A stretch of 64,000 nt of DNA from Mangifera indica (GCF_011075055.1 NW_025401151.1:62001-126000); one strand, 5' to 3'; shown: positions 21,550-32,934, numbered from the stretch's first letter. Notes: generated from the letters alone by a model not told the origin. Translations and numbers: made by a program.

Positions 21550-24500
21550 TAGGAGATCCGATCGGTAAACCCTCCTCATGACGAAGACCCTATACAAATA
21601 TATATCATGAATTAATCGATAACAAAATAGTATTAAAAATTAAGTTATAATGATAAGTGACATACCTCAGATCGGATCGGTGAAGTCACCGAAGGGTCAA
21701 CCGATGCCCCATCCTGTCGATGACCCTAAGATAATAGTAATATTAAATCTATTTAGTGACATTTTATATATAACGATATTATAATATAATAACAACATTG
21801 GACATTGGATATTAAATATAAATTTGAATTATATTCGTACCTCATGTGACTGATGGGATGGTATTGCGGTATCAATGGGGGAGGTCATCCCAATAACGTC
21901 GTCCCTCTCCTGTCCGAATGGTTCGAATAGTTGTCAGAATAATAACACTAAACGCATTTTATATAAGTAATAAATTAGAAGTAGTTTTACAACCTCAACG
22001 ACGGGGGCTGGATATGTACGCGTGACGATGTCCTCTAAACGAGTCATACGATCCTCTAATCGAGTCATCTGGGAATAGATATCGTCACGTAATCGAGTCA
22101 TCTGCGAAGAGATATCGTCGCGAAAACTCGATATCTCACGTAAAATCGTAGCACCCCAGTGCGCTAAGGTAGTGTGGTCCTCCACACTAGGATGCTCGTC
22201 CACGGTAGGGTGCTCCTCCACTCTAGGATGGTCTGTCGTCCGTGGGCTCTGAACAACAGGGGAACATACATGCTGCTCGATAACAGGAGGCTGAATAGGC
22301 TCCTCACGTGTCTCAGAAGTCTCTACGAGTACATCAGAATGTCTCGAGGATGGAGGAGCCCCGTCTACAGTCGCGGTCGGGGTCGAAGAAGATGAGGAGG
22401 AATCAGCATCTGGTAAACCGGTGTACTCACGAATCTCCGCGTACCACGGTAAACCCTCCTCGATGACTGATGGACGAAGAGGGAATGTGACATCCTCCTA
22501 ATGATGAAGATATATAAGTCAAAATAATTATAATATATAATGAATTAATCGACTTACTAATTTACTAATACATACCGGATCACCAGTGAAAATACGACCG
22601 ATATGAGTCCAAACAGGGACGTCTCGCGTACGCCACCTCAACATCCGTGGGGACACATAAAGATCAACAAGGTCAATCCACTCGTGTAACGTCTCTAGAG
22701 TCTCATATATCCAATACTGCAATATAATCATTTACGATGTAAATAAATCAATTTATATTTTTGCCAATTAATATATATAAATAATAATATAAAATTTACC
22801 TGAAATGCGAAAGGAAATCCGTAAAGGTCGTATTTACGGATTTCCTGCATACGTCCAGAACAGAGTCTCTCACACGTCTGTGACATAGAATCGTATGTCA
22901 TCTGCCAAACAACGACGCCCCAAGGGTAGGAATTAAACCCGTCCAAATGATCAACTAACTGTAAGTACTCCGTGGACACCTTCTTTCGTCGATCATTCCC
23001 CAACAAAACCATGTGTAGAATATACAACAAGGCGAGCTTGACAGAGTCAATATCGTCATCCCCCCATGCCCTCGACAAGAAAACACGCTCAATGTCGTGA
23101 TACTGCACCTTCGGACAACCGTGAAAGTACGTAGATCTGATCCTATGTCCGGAGGAGCGAGGAATATATGAAGAAACATCAGTCCGACGGCTAAACGAAA
23201 GCCCTGTCACCAACGCAAACTCAAACGGGCTAAACCTCACATCGACCCCGCTAATCCTAAACCAAAACTCGTCTCTGGCAAATGGTGGATGTAACTGTCG
23301 TAGTAGAAATGCATGAACTAATATCCAGCAGAATTTTGTTTCGGGTAAACGAAGGAATGACCCGAAACATGTCCTCTCAAATAGTCGCTGCTGACGCGGG
23401 GTCAATGTAGAAGAAATTCGAGATAATGCAGTACACTGTGCACGAGAATCGCATCTGCCTGGAAGTGTCTGGACTCGTCGGGAATGCGTAGCTCGCTGTC
23501 AACTCATCTTCTTTTGCGAGAAATATCCTGTAACAATCACGTAAAAATTGTTAGACTTTCATATAAATAAATATGTAAACAAATGTAGTAATGAAAAAAA
23601 TATAAAAAGATGAGAAATATCAAATAATTAAAATGAAAATAACAAAACGTAAGAAATAAGAATAGAAATTTGAATTCTATACAATGAAATACCTTAAAGT
23701 GACGATAATCAGAAAATGGTTCGAAAATCTTGAAAAGACGAATCGATATACCCTAAAATGATGAAATTCGAAAAAACGAAACTGAAATTCGAATTCTATA
23801 TATTGAAATACCTTAAAGTGACGATAATAAGAAAAATGATTCGGAAATCTTGAAAATACGAATCGATATATCCTAAAATGGTGAAATTGGGAAAAACGAA
23901 ACTAAAATTCAAATTCTATACGTTGAAATACCTTAGAGTGAAGATACTCAGAAAATCGTTTGGAGATCTTGAAAATATGAATCGATATATCCTAAAATGG
24001 TGAAATTCAGAAAAACGGAACTAAAATTCAAATTCTATACGTTGAAATACTTTAGAGTGACAATACTAAGGAAATCGATCGCAGATCTTGAAAATACGAA
24101 TCAATATATCCTAAAATGGTTAAATTTGAAAAAACGAAACTGAAATTCGAATTATATACGTTGAAATACCTTAAAGTGACGATACTCAGAAAATCGTTCG
24201 AAAATCTTGAAAATACGAATCGATATATCCTAAAATGGTGAAATTCGAAAAAACGAAACTGAAATTCGAATTCTATACGTTGAAATACCTAAAAGTGATG
24301 ATATTCAGAAAATCGTTCGGAGATCTTGAAAATACGAATCGATATAACCTAAAATGGTGAAATTCGAAAAAACGGAACTGAATTTCGAATTCTATACGTT
24401 GAAATACCTTAAAGTGACGATACTCAGAAAATGGTTCGAAAATCTTGAAAATACGAATCGATATATCCTAAAATGGTGAAATTCGAAAAAACGGAACTGA

Positions 24501-25831
24501 AATTCGAATTCTATATGTTGAAATACCTTAAAGTGACGATATTCAGAAAATAGTTCGGAGATCTTGAAAATACGAATTGATATACCCTAAAATGGTGAAA
24601 TTCGAAAAAACGGAACTGATATTCGAATTCTATACGTTGAAATACCTAAAAGTGACGATATTCAGAAAATCATTCAGAGATCTTGAAAATACGAATTGAT
24701 ATACCCTAAAATGGTGAAATTCGAAAAAACGTAACTGAAATTCAAATTCTATACGTTGCAATACCTTAAAGTGACGATTCTCAGAAAATGGTTCGGGAAG
24801 CGTGAAAATATGAATTGATATATCCTAAAATGGTGAAATTCGAAAAACGAAAATGAAATTCGAATTCTATACGTTGAAATACCTAAAAGTGACGATACTC
24901 GGGAAATCGTTCGGAGATCGTGAAAATACGAATCGTATATGCTAAAATGGTGAAATTCGAAAAAACGGAACTGAAATTCGAATTCTATACGTTGAAATAC
25001 CTAAAAGTGACGATACTCGGAAAATCGTTCGGAGATCGTGAAAATACGATTCGATATATCCTAAAATGGTGAAATTCTAAAAAACGGGACTAAAATTCGA
25101 ATTCTATACGTTGAAATACCTATGAATTTCGCTAACGGAAAAATCATTTGAAAAATTGAAAAAAACGAATCGATATATCCTATAAACAAAAAAATCAAAA
25201 TATTAAGTTTAAATAACATCGTTACATCGTAAGTTGTGTCAAAAAGCATCAAAATTCAAAAACTCGAATTTGAAATTTGAAAAATAGATATACAAAAACC
25301 TAAAACAAAAAAAACGGATATAAAATTCGAAAACTACACGGTCAGAAACCGTAGATAAGAAAATCTTCAATTTAACCCCTCATGAAAATTCTTTAATCAA
25401 AAAAGTCCACTGTTATATGCCAAATTTCCTAAAACCCCCTGTGCTGTAACGAAACTCATCCGGCTCCCCAAGGTTTTAAAAAACCAACTTCAGCCCCAAC
25501 TAAACAAGGAAAATTCGCTGCCGTGGGAAAACTCGTGCTGCCGTGGGAAACGCCGTTCCCACGGCAGACTGCCGATTCATTTGGCAGCGATTTTCGACCC
25601 AATTTTGGTCGTTTTGACCTCCAATTTTCACATACATCAAAGGTAAACATTGTATAACATCAAAGCCCTCAATCAATTCAACCAAAACAACCAAAAATCG
25701 AAAGATTTTAAGCAATATTCAAACGTAAACCCTAACATTTCAAAACCAAAATTCTCAATCAAATCTCAATTATTTCAGCAATAACTTGATCCAAACAATA
25801 TTACGGGAGATATACTAACCTTCTTTGCCAT
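21528..25831 (-). CDS. DUF1985 gene carried by the MULE (Ulp1-protease associated), 3'-truncated
   Basis: Exons proposed from splice sites: 25831-25820 (ATGGCAAAGAAG), 23495-22800, 22716-22576, 22497-21994, 21909-21841, 21725-21666 and 21589 to about 21528. The internal exons are 696, 141, 504, 69 and 60 bases, all multiples of three, and all stay open in one frame (about 515 residues). Exon 2 holds DUF1985 (RLFERTCFGSFLRLPETKF, FWFRISGVDVRFSPFEFALV, TGLSF), a domain usually found upstream of a C48 (Ulp1/SUMO-protease) domain in MULE-borne genes. Exon 4 holds a Ser/Thr/Pro-rich linker and a probable coiled coil of repeats like SQMTRL and LEDRM. No H-D-Q-C protease core follows: the frame ends at the junction with the converging transposase. 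The first-exon assignment is inference; an equivalent in-phase ATG exon lies at 26415-26404. Confidence 0.8.
23640..25140. repeat. Thirteen tandem copies of a ~120-bp unit in the DUF1985 gene first intron
   Basis: The phrase ttgaaatacct and its variants recurs at about 23684, 23803, 23923, 24043, 24161, 24281, 24400, 24519, 24638, 24758, 24876, 24993 and 25111, a period near 119-120. Each unit also has gaaaatacgaatcgatatat, cctaaaatggtgaaattcg and aaaaacggaactgaaattcg. The same unit occurs inverted, three times, at 19960-20330. The region 25141-25440 is AT-rich intron with fading repeat traces. Confidence 0.93.
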
Positions 25832-26560
25832 TTGCGGTTGCCGGGAAGCTTCAAAATCGACGGAAATGAGATCGCCGTGGAATTGCCGTGGGAGGTGGAA
25901 TGCTTTTGGAATTTTCGTGGAAAAGAACGCAACTTGCCGTGGGAGGAAATGAAATTTTGCTGTGCTTATAAGGGGGGGCATTTTCATAATTGCGCTTTTC
26001 CCACACCAACTTGCGAAATATCATAAAAACCCGACGTGGGATAAATATTTCCCCGAAAACCCAATGTTTTAAAAAAGCCATTTCACACCCCCAAAAACCC
26101 ATTGTCCATTTAGCTGCCGTGGGAGAAATCTCTTGCCGTGGGAAACTTCGTTCGACCGATCCATTCGGCAGCATTTTCGGCCAATTTTTGGTCGTTTCGA
26201 CCTCCGATTTTCACATAAATCAAATCTACACATTTTATAACATAAAACCCCTCAATCAATTCAACGAAAACAACCAAAAATCGAAACATTTTAAGCATTA
26301 TTCAACCCGTAAACCCTAAAATTTCAAACCTAAAATTCTCAGTTAAATCTCAATAATATCAGCAATAACTTGATCCAAAGAAGATTACGGGAGATATACT
26401 AACCTTATTTGCCATTTTCGGTTGTCGGAACGAAAGAAAATCGGCGGAAATGACGCTTGCCGTGGGATTGCCATGGGAGGTGGGAAACTTTGGAATATTC
26501 TTGCCGTTGTACAGTGAAAATTAGTTAACTTTATATATGGGGGTATTTTCGTCATTTCAC
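25440..26560 (-). repeat. Two tandem ~586-bp promoter plus first-exon modules for the DUF1985 gene
   Basis: The landmark ttttggtcgttt followed by cgacctcc-like sequence lies at 25602 and 26188 (586 apart), and the pattern continues through tcaatcaattcaa, atcaaatctcaat and gggagatatactaacc. Read on the minus strand, each copy has a TATA-like string (tatataaag at 26530-26538; cttataagc at about 25963-25971), a GC-richer leader with several tgccgtggga motifs, an ATG, and the splice donor aag|gttagtata. Their short starts read MANK (26415-26404) and MAKK (25831-25820), both ending in phase 0 with the next exon. This mirrors the left-end array. Confidence 0.82.
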
Positions 26561-26647
26561 AAAACATGGGCATTTTTGCTTAAACCTAAATTTTTTGGGC
26601 AATTTCGCTTTGACCCCTTTAATTTTGTCTATTTTTAATAATTTCCC

Positions 26648-27471
26648 TTATTTTTTATTGCAAAATTTGAAACATAAATATGTATGCCTTTTGAAATGTT
26701 CAAAGTCTTCAAATATATTTATTGTATTGGTGTCGTTTTGTGTAATTATTAATCAAAATTGACCTGCTAGACTTGCTTTAGTTGAAGTCTTTGAAGCTAA
26801 ATTAATGTGGTGCAAGATTGCCTCGAGATGCTGCCATTGACGAAGACTAAGTGAGCTTCTTCCACATATGGGGCCAAAAATTTGTGCCCTGAATGTCTGA
26901 TTGAGCACTCATTTTTCTAGGGAGACATTGACTATAATCAACAATTACAATTAGGGTGCGTTTGGTTAAAAGTTTTTAAGATTACTTTGGTAATCTATCT
27001 TTTATTCTCTTGTTTGGTTTATCAGTAATAAAAGATTACAGTAATCTTCTATTACCAATGCTGACGTGGCAGGTAATATAGGTGGTAATCTGATTACCAC
27101 CTTCACCTTAGGTATTTAAAGATTACTAGGGTAATCTTGAGTTTATTATAAAAAAATTATTATTTATTAATTTTTTGAGATAAAAATAAATTTATTTTTA
27201 ATTAATATGACAAATAATATAAAAAACATTTAAAAATAATTATATTTAAGGACATTTAAGTAAAATATTTTATTAGTAATCTTTTATTACCTTTAACCAA
27301 ACACAATAATTATTTATACCTATCAAATTTTATCAAACATAGTAATCATTTATACCCAGTAATCTTCTAAGTAATCTATCTTCAAGGTAATCTTTCTATT
27401 TTAGTAATCAAACATTACCCAAACCAAACACCCCCTTACTGTCATCAAATCTAATCATGAGATGGATAAGT
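26648..27471. repeat. Continuation of the RLP-1 upstream block, paralogous to 31930-32275
   Basis: After the MULE, homology to the paralogous copy resumes (ttttttattgcaaaatttg, ctgctagacttgctttag, gatgctgccattgacgaag, catatggggccaaaaattt). It is interrupted once by the MITE at 26954-27434. It stops at about 27471, where the copia element starts. Partial copies of the same block are at 38360-38575 and 50690-50905. Confidence 0.85.
26954..27434. mobile_element. Harbinger/Tourist MITE, 481 bp, TTA duplication, empty site present
   Basis: Left end gggtgcgtttggtt and right end aaccaaacaccccc are inverted with 12 of 14 matches. TTA flanks both sides (26951-26953 and 27435-27437). The paralogous copy near 32230-32240 reads caattacaattactgtcatc with a single TTA and no element, so the insertion came after the block duplicated. 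The interior is AT-rich and non-coding. It is a non-autonomous PIF/Harbinger element; 5134-5609 looks like an older relative. Confidence 0.93.
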
Positions 27472-27850
27472 GGATGAATAGACTATTGGAAAGCAAATTA
27501 GAATCATTGGATAAGAATCAGAATTATTGGAAAGCAAATCAAAATTATTGGAAAGCAATCAGAATTATTGGAAAGCAAATCAAAATCATTTGATAGGAAT
27601 CAGAATTATTGGAAAGCAAATCAATCTTTGATACACACTAATCTTGCTATTCTATACTTAGATAGAACTTATTTTTGTATAGTCTTTATTTGATTGATTT
27701 TATTTCCTTAAATAGGTCTATTTTACAGTATAAAATCATGTTTTGTAATTTGTAAAAGACATATCAATATACAATTTCTTTCTTCACTTATTCTTGAGCT
27801 ATCTGATCAATCCTTGATTGAATCATCTCTGCTCACTCATAATTTTGGCA

Positions 27851-27862
27851 TGGTATCAGAGC
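27851..27862 (+). other. Primer binding site of the copia element (initiator tRNA-Met type)
   Basis: The string tggtatcagagc is the complement of the 3' end of plant initiator tRNA-Met, the usual primer of plant copia elements. It lies 65 bases before the first gag ATG (27927). Confidence 0.9.
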
Positions 27863-27926
27863 AGGTTTGAAAACCAAGCAGTCTTCCTATCATTCCTCCT
27901 TGGAGCAGTCTCTTTGCTACCAACAA

Positions 27927-30287
27927 ATGGTAGCACTTGGCAACACACAGAGCAGACCTGCATCACCTACACAAGATTCTGAAATGTTGCAAGGTTCTGA
28001 ATTAAATCATGCATCCCAGCAGACGTTCCATATTATTCCCACAAACAAAAATAAACCAGAACCCGGAGATGTGTTATACGATCCTCTTTTAGACAGACCA
28101 GAACTTGTGTTAATCAAACAAACACTGACTGGAGTCGAAAACTATGCTCAATGGGCAAGAGATTTCAGACGAGCCTTAATTGTAAAAGACAAAATTGGGT
28201 TCATTGATGGCACTATTCTCATACCATCTAAACCTAATCTTATGTGTTTTTGGACTCGATGCAATACCTTGGTGAGAGCATGGATTAGCAATAGTGTATT
28301 TGTAGAAGTAGCAGCTGGACTTCCACCCACAGAAGATGCTGGAGAACTATGGGCATATATCAAGGACATGTACGACACATTAGATCTTACAAAAATATAT
28401 ACAATAAGACAAAATCTTGCTGGAATCAGGCAAGGAAATCAGTCAATGACTTCATATTTCAATCAACTCTCTGCAGCGTGGAATGAACTCGATGCTGTCA
28501 AGGAATTAATTGTGGCTCTACTAGAAACGCTACGACAGATTCAACGTGTAAAGGATCGAGAGAGGCTGACACGATTTCTGATGGGATTGAATGAAGGTTT
28601 CGTGGCATTCAGTACCTAGGTACTTGCTATCGTCGAACCACCTTCACTCCAACGAGTCTTTCAACTTGTCATCCAAGACAAAAGTCAATGAATTAGAAGA
28701 CAATAAGAGACTGGTACAATGACATCATTCAACGTATCAAAACAAAGGAAGCATGGTGACGGTGGCTCAAATGACCTAGGGCGTGCAAATTTTTTCCTTT
28801 TATATGAAAAGGTAAATAGCCCAGATGCATTTAAGGAATCTATCAACCAAAACATTCTCACCAATCACAGAATGCGTCCTAAACAAAAAGGCAAGTTATA
28901 CTGTGATCACTATAAGCGGGGTAATCACACTATTGACACATGCTGGAAATTACATAATCACCCTGGGTTTAATAAATTCAAGCCAAAAGGGTCCACAGCA
29001 AACCAAGTAACTTCAACTCCGGACAATCCAAGCAATCTCACCTCTGATCAATACAACCAACTGGTTCAATTGTTATGCCAATTTTCAAAGGGCAACGATG
29101 CTTCCGCCTCATATGCAGGTACTACCTTATACCTTAATACTCTAATTTCTGCAAACGTTTGGATTATAGATTCAGGGGCTAGTGACCACATTATATGTTC
29201 CCCCAACCTCTACACCAATAAAAAACATTTATCATCACCTACAATTGTCAAATTACCGAATGGGACCATAGTTCATGCCACACAAATAGGAAATGTTCAA
29301 TTAGGCAGCCTCATACTCAAGAATACCTTATGCATTCCTACATTCCATTTTAACCTTATCTTCGTATCCAAAATTTGTGCAGACAATAATTGTACCGTAA
29401 CCATTCTCCATACTTTGTGTACCTTTCAGGACCATTTGATTGGGAATCTGATAGGCTTGGGTAAACTATAACATGGGTTATATTACTAGACACCAATTCC
29501 TACAAATTTAATGTTATCCAATAAAGATTTTATTACTTTTCTAGCTTCATTTTGTAATACAAATCAAATAAATAAAACCTCATTTATTTCTCACCAAAGA
29601 TTGAGTCACAGTAATACTATTCCATATCCTACTTGTCCCATTTGTCCCCTTGCAAAACAGTCTCGCACCAAATTCCCACATAATACATCCACTACCACCA
29701 AAATATTTGATTTAGTACACATGGATGTTTGGGGTCCCTATAACACACCTAACTATAATGGTTCTAGATATTTTCTTACCATAGTAGATGATTTTTCTCA
29801 AGCTACGTGGCTTTATCTCATGAACTCTAAAGCCAAAACACACTCTTACCTCTTAAAATTTGTGACTATGGTTCAAACACAATTCCAAACCAAAATCCAA
29901 TGTATTCACACAGATAATGCTCGAGACTTCTTTAATCACCTCACCACATCTTTCTTAGACTGCCACGGTATACTTCTTGAAAGCTCTTGTTCTTACACAC
30001 CTCAACAAAATGGTGTTGTAGAACGAAGTAGCCCCATGCCCTCAAACACCATGCTCATATTCCTTCCCCTTTTTGGGGAGATAGTGTGGTTACGACAGCC
30101 TATCTGATAAATAGAATGTCCACAAAAGTCTTAGGTGGTAAAACACCTTTTGAACTTCTGTTTGGCAAATCACCAACCATCCAACATTTAAGGGTATTTG
30201 GGTGTCTTTGCTATGCCACCAAACTATAGCATTCAGACAAATTTGATACTAGAGCAACACGTTGTGTCTTTATGGGTTACCCTTTAT
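27927..30287 (+). pseudogene. copia gag-pol remnant: gag, zinc knuckle, protease, integrase
   Basis: Gag starts at ATGGTAGCACTTGGC (27927) and stays open to 28619 with the copia-gag pattern (LTGVENYAQWARDFRRAL, WTRCNTLVRAWISNSV, LAGIRQGNQSMTSYFNQL, FLMGLNEGF). After a stop, 28719-29471 holds a zinc knuckle (CDHYKRGNHTIDTC), in which the usual second cysteine is tyrosine, and the aspartic protease site WIIDSGASDH. A further break follows. 29511-30107 has the pre-integrase motif (HQRLSH, CPICPLAKQSR) and the integrase core (HMDVWGPY, CIHTDNARDF, YTPQQNGVVER). A frame change near 30050 leads into [36 protein letters not shown] and a stop. At least three lesions plus the 3' truncation make it non-functional. 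Confidence 0.93.
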
Positions 30288-30290
30288 TAC

Positions 30291-30612
30291 AAAAAAGTTC
30301 AGTGATGTTTTTGAAATTTTTAAATTTCAATAAATCCCTCAATAGTTTCAAAAATAACAGTTACACTCTCAAAGACCTAACCAAAATGCAAGATTCTAAA
30401 ATTGACTAAAGTTTTCATATTTTTAAAGGTCTAAGTGATAATTTTTAAATGGTGAGGATGCACTGATAATTTGATATTTAGATTAAGTATTAATGGTAGT
30501 TTTGTATTTTTGATAAAAGAGTAAAACAATCATTTTCAAGAAAACTTAATGACAATGAACGAAAATTTGACTTTTTGAAACTTCCATTAAACCTTGAGTG
30601 AATAATCATGTG
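30291..30612. mobile_element. Relic of a ggcc-ended MULE family, right part
   Basis: Sequence from gtttttgaaatttttaaattt to gaataatcatgtggcc matches the interior and right end of the spacer MULE relics at 32940-33505, 37270-37878 and 49650-50192. The left end is missing, cut at the copia junction. No coding capacity. Confidence 0.6.
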
Positions 30613-31325
30613 GCCTAACTTTTTTACGCTTAGTTCACTATTCATGATAAAGAATCAAGGACAGTGTATTTTCAAAAATTTGGTCTTAGTATATGATTTA
30701 AGCATTGAAAAGGCCGCCTGGACAAAACTCATAATCGATAAGCACTAATTTGTGTATGATTTGAAAATTATAAATTAGAGATAAAATGACATTTAATATA
30801 ACACATAATCGTTCATATATAAATTAATATTTATTATTAATAGACATAGTTTTACTCCATCAAACTTTGTTTGAAGTGATTGTATGGTTAGCATATATCT
30901 CCCATTTTGAGCAAATTAGTTTCAGGCAAACCTCTGACATAGCTGGATTTTTTTTTTTCACTTAATCAGACAACTATTGCAATGTCCTTATAGAAAATCT
31001 CAATCTTTTTTTTTTTTTCCTTCCTTTTTTTTAGTAAATTCAACAATTTTCTCTCTTTCTTTTGTGTTGATTGGGGGTGGAGAAGGCAAAAGACCCCAAC
31101 CGGGTGGCTGCCCCTTCAGGAAGAACCCACCACACCGAACAGGTGAAACCTTGAGTCTAGTGACAAGCTCTACAACCACCACACCAGATTATTTAACAGT
31201 CTAATTTTCATTCCCAAGCCCTCTTGGGACATTTTGCGGATTCTACACTTAACCCAGTCAAGCTATTCCTTTGCAGCCAACTCGTTTTTCAAGTTCAATT
31301 GTTCATCTTTGGAGTATGATGAGGT
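30613..31325. repeat. Duplicated spacer, paralogous to 37880-38345 and 50195-50665
   Basis: Shared phrases include ataaagaatcaaggacagtg, aagcattgaaaaggcc, catagttttactccatcaaa, ggttagcatatatctccc and actattgcaatgtccttac. The poly-T stretch near 31005 is followed by a short unique piece (31040-31325). Two opposed open frames there (30977-31204 and 31000-31182) look like chance. Confidence 0.75.
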
Positions 31326-32285
31326 TCAAAGTTCAAACCCAAGGAATACGTGAAGAATTTAATAGCTCTCTTGAGTGAGACTTTTCTCAAAATAGGAAAC
31401 TTCAAAAAAGCTAAATGAGCTTCACTTTGTCAATTATTTGTCTAATCAATTTCCCAACCTTTATTAGTAATGTACCCATTTGCTGGCCCTACTACATTTA
31501 AATAGACTAAGATTTTCAATTCCATGGAAAATAAATGAACCAAGTTTTTTCACTACAGGATTGAAGTGAAATTAAATGTTCAAAATCTTAAAACATAAGA
31601 TAGCAGAAAACAAATTTAGATGGCTGGCATGAAGTAGTAGGAATTTAGATGACTGTTTTTTAATAATTTAATTTGCTTATAAGAAGTTCATTGTTTTACT
31701 AAATAACTTTGGTTGTTCAGGTTTACGTTTAAAGTTTCAAACTTTGAGATTCGTTTATTTTCCCTGGAATTTCAACTATTTGCTCATTCTTATTTAATTG
31801 AGTTATTTTACAATGAGAAAGATTTAAAATTTTCTGTTTATAATAAGAAGAATGATTCATTTTTACTAGCTTTTTAGGCAGGAATCTTCTAACTTATCTT
31901 TGGGGAGAGGTTTTACATTTACTGAAATAACTTTTAATTTTTTATTGCAAAATTTGAAGCATATATATGTATACCTTTTGAAATGTTCAAAGTCTTCAAA
32001 TAAATTTATTGTATTGGTGGAGTTTTGTGTAATTATTAATCAAATTGACCTGCTAGACTTGCTTTAGTTGAAGTCTTTGAAGCTAAATTAATGTGGTGCA
32101 AGAGTGCCTCGAAATGCTGCCATTGACGAAGACTAAGTGAGCTTCTTCCACATATGGGGCCAAAAATTTTTGCCCTGAAAGTCTGCTTGAGCACTCCTTT
32201 TTCTAGGGAGACATAGACTATAATCAACAATTACAATTACTGTCATCAAATCTAATCGTGAGATGGATAAGTTCATAAATAGACT
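31326..32285. repeat. Second copy of the RLP upstream block (empty of MULE and MITE)
   Basis: Aligns with 15646-16278 joined to 26648-27471. It lacks both the 10.4-kb element (empty junction near 31926-31945) and the 481-bp MITE (empty site near 32235). No RLP gene adjoins it on its left side, where one would be expected by comparison with RLP-1; spacer DNA lies there instead. Confidence 0.88.
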
Positions 32286-32934
32286 TCCCTTGAGTCTCGA
32301 ATCCTTCTTTATTTCACCTGCTTGCTCGAAGAACCATATGATTATGGCTTCTTCCTCAGTCGCTTCTTCACACGGCAGGCATCTCCTGCCATGGCTTTAA
32401 ACTTTCCTAATTATTTCTGCACTCTTATATGGGACCATGCTCTCTTTTACTGCAACTGAAGTCTCTTATTCTTGTTGGCTTAACGGTCTTGAATGTCCAA
32501 ACCACATTATAAAATAATAATAATAAATGAGATGATTTTACGTTGACGACTTTGTTATAAGGATATATAAATATGTTTTTTTTTTTTTGGTTTTTGGATG
32601 TGACGCATAAATACAAAGTAAGGATTATATATAAGAGAATTTGTTTTTCATGTCTACGCACATTAAAGAAATAAAATGTTAAGTTTTTCCTTGATCTTTG
32701 ATTTATCGCTAGACATTATTAAGATTATTCCAAGATTGTTTCAAGAATTATTAGAATGATTATTTCTCTTATATTAATCCATAATCACAGAGTATTGTGA
32801 TTCAAGAGCTTTATCCAATCTTTCTTTCATAAAAGTCATTAAGTTATAAATTGAATCTCACATTTATTCCTTAATGATATAGGGTGTGTGAATAATATGT
32901 AATTATTTAATCATTAATAAAAAGAAATATAAAA
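32286..32934. other. Unique intergenic piece running into duplicated spacer
   Basis: 32286-32460 has no match elsewhere in the window and no gene motif. From about 32790 the sequence resembles 37095-37265 and 47730-47885 (aagctttctttcat, ttataaattgaatctcacat, gtgattatttaat). Confidence 0.5.

Larger units (their letters stand above)
16279..26647. mobile_element. 10.4-kb Mutator-like element with two convergent truncated genes
   Basis: The ends are inverted: the left begins gggaaattttaaaaataag and the right, read inwards, begins gggaaattattaaaaatag. Flanking 9-mers are T-rich and agree at 7 of 9 positions (16270-16278 and 26648-26656), as expected for an aged Mutator target duplication. The paralogous site near 31930 lacks the element, which proves insertion. 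Inside, a MuDR-type transposase start (plus strand) and a DUF1985 gene (minus strand) face each other. Ulp1-protease-like genes carried by MULEs are known in plants (Kaonashi in Arabidopsis, CUMULE in melon). Each gene has a tandemly multiplied promoter and first-exon region, and a mirrored 120-bp repeat in its first intron. The catalytic transposase region and the Ulp1 protease region are both missing, so this copy cannot move by itself. Confidence 0.88.
27472..30290 (+). mobile_element. Partial Ty1/copia retrotransposon (5' part only)
   Basis: The element joins the RLP upstream block at about 27472. Its first ~375 bases would be the 5' LTR; they include several copies of attattggaaagcaaatca (27484-27625). 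A primer binding site, gag, protease and most of integrase follow. It ends near 30290 inside the integrase region, with no reverse transcriptase, RNase H or 3' LTR, and is joined to a MULE relic. It is immobile. The exact LTR start is uncertain because no second LTR is available for comparison. Confidence 0.85.

Noticed and set aside
23640..25140. CRISPR-like array
   Set aside because: The repeats are contiguous ~120-bp units without distinct spacers, and the genome is a plant.
27472..30290. Endogenous pararetrovirus or retrovirus
   Set aside because: Gag, zinc knuckle, protease and integrase order with an initiator tRNA-Met primer site is that of Ty1/copia; no envelope, movement or capsid gene is present.
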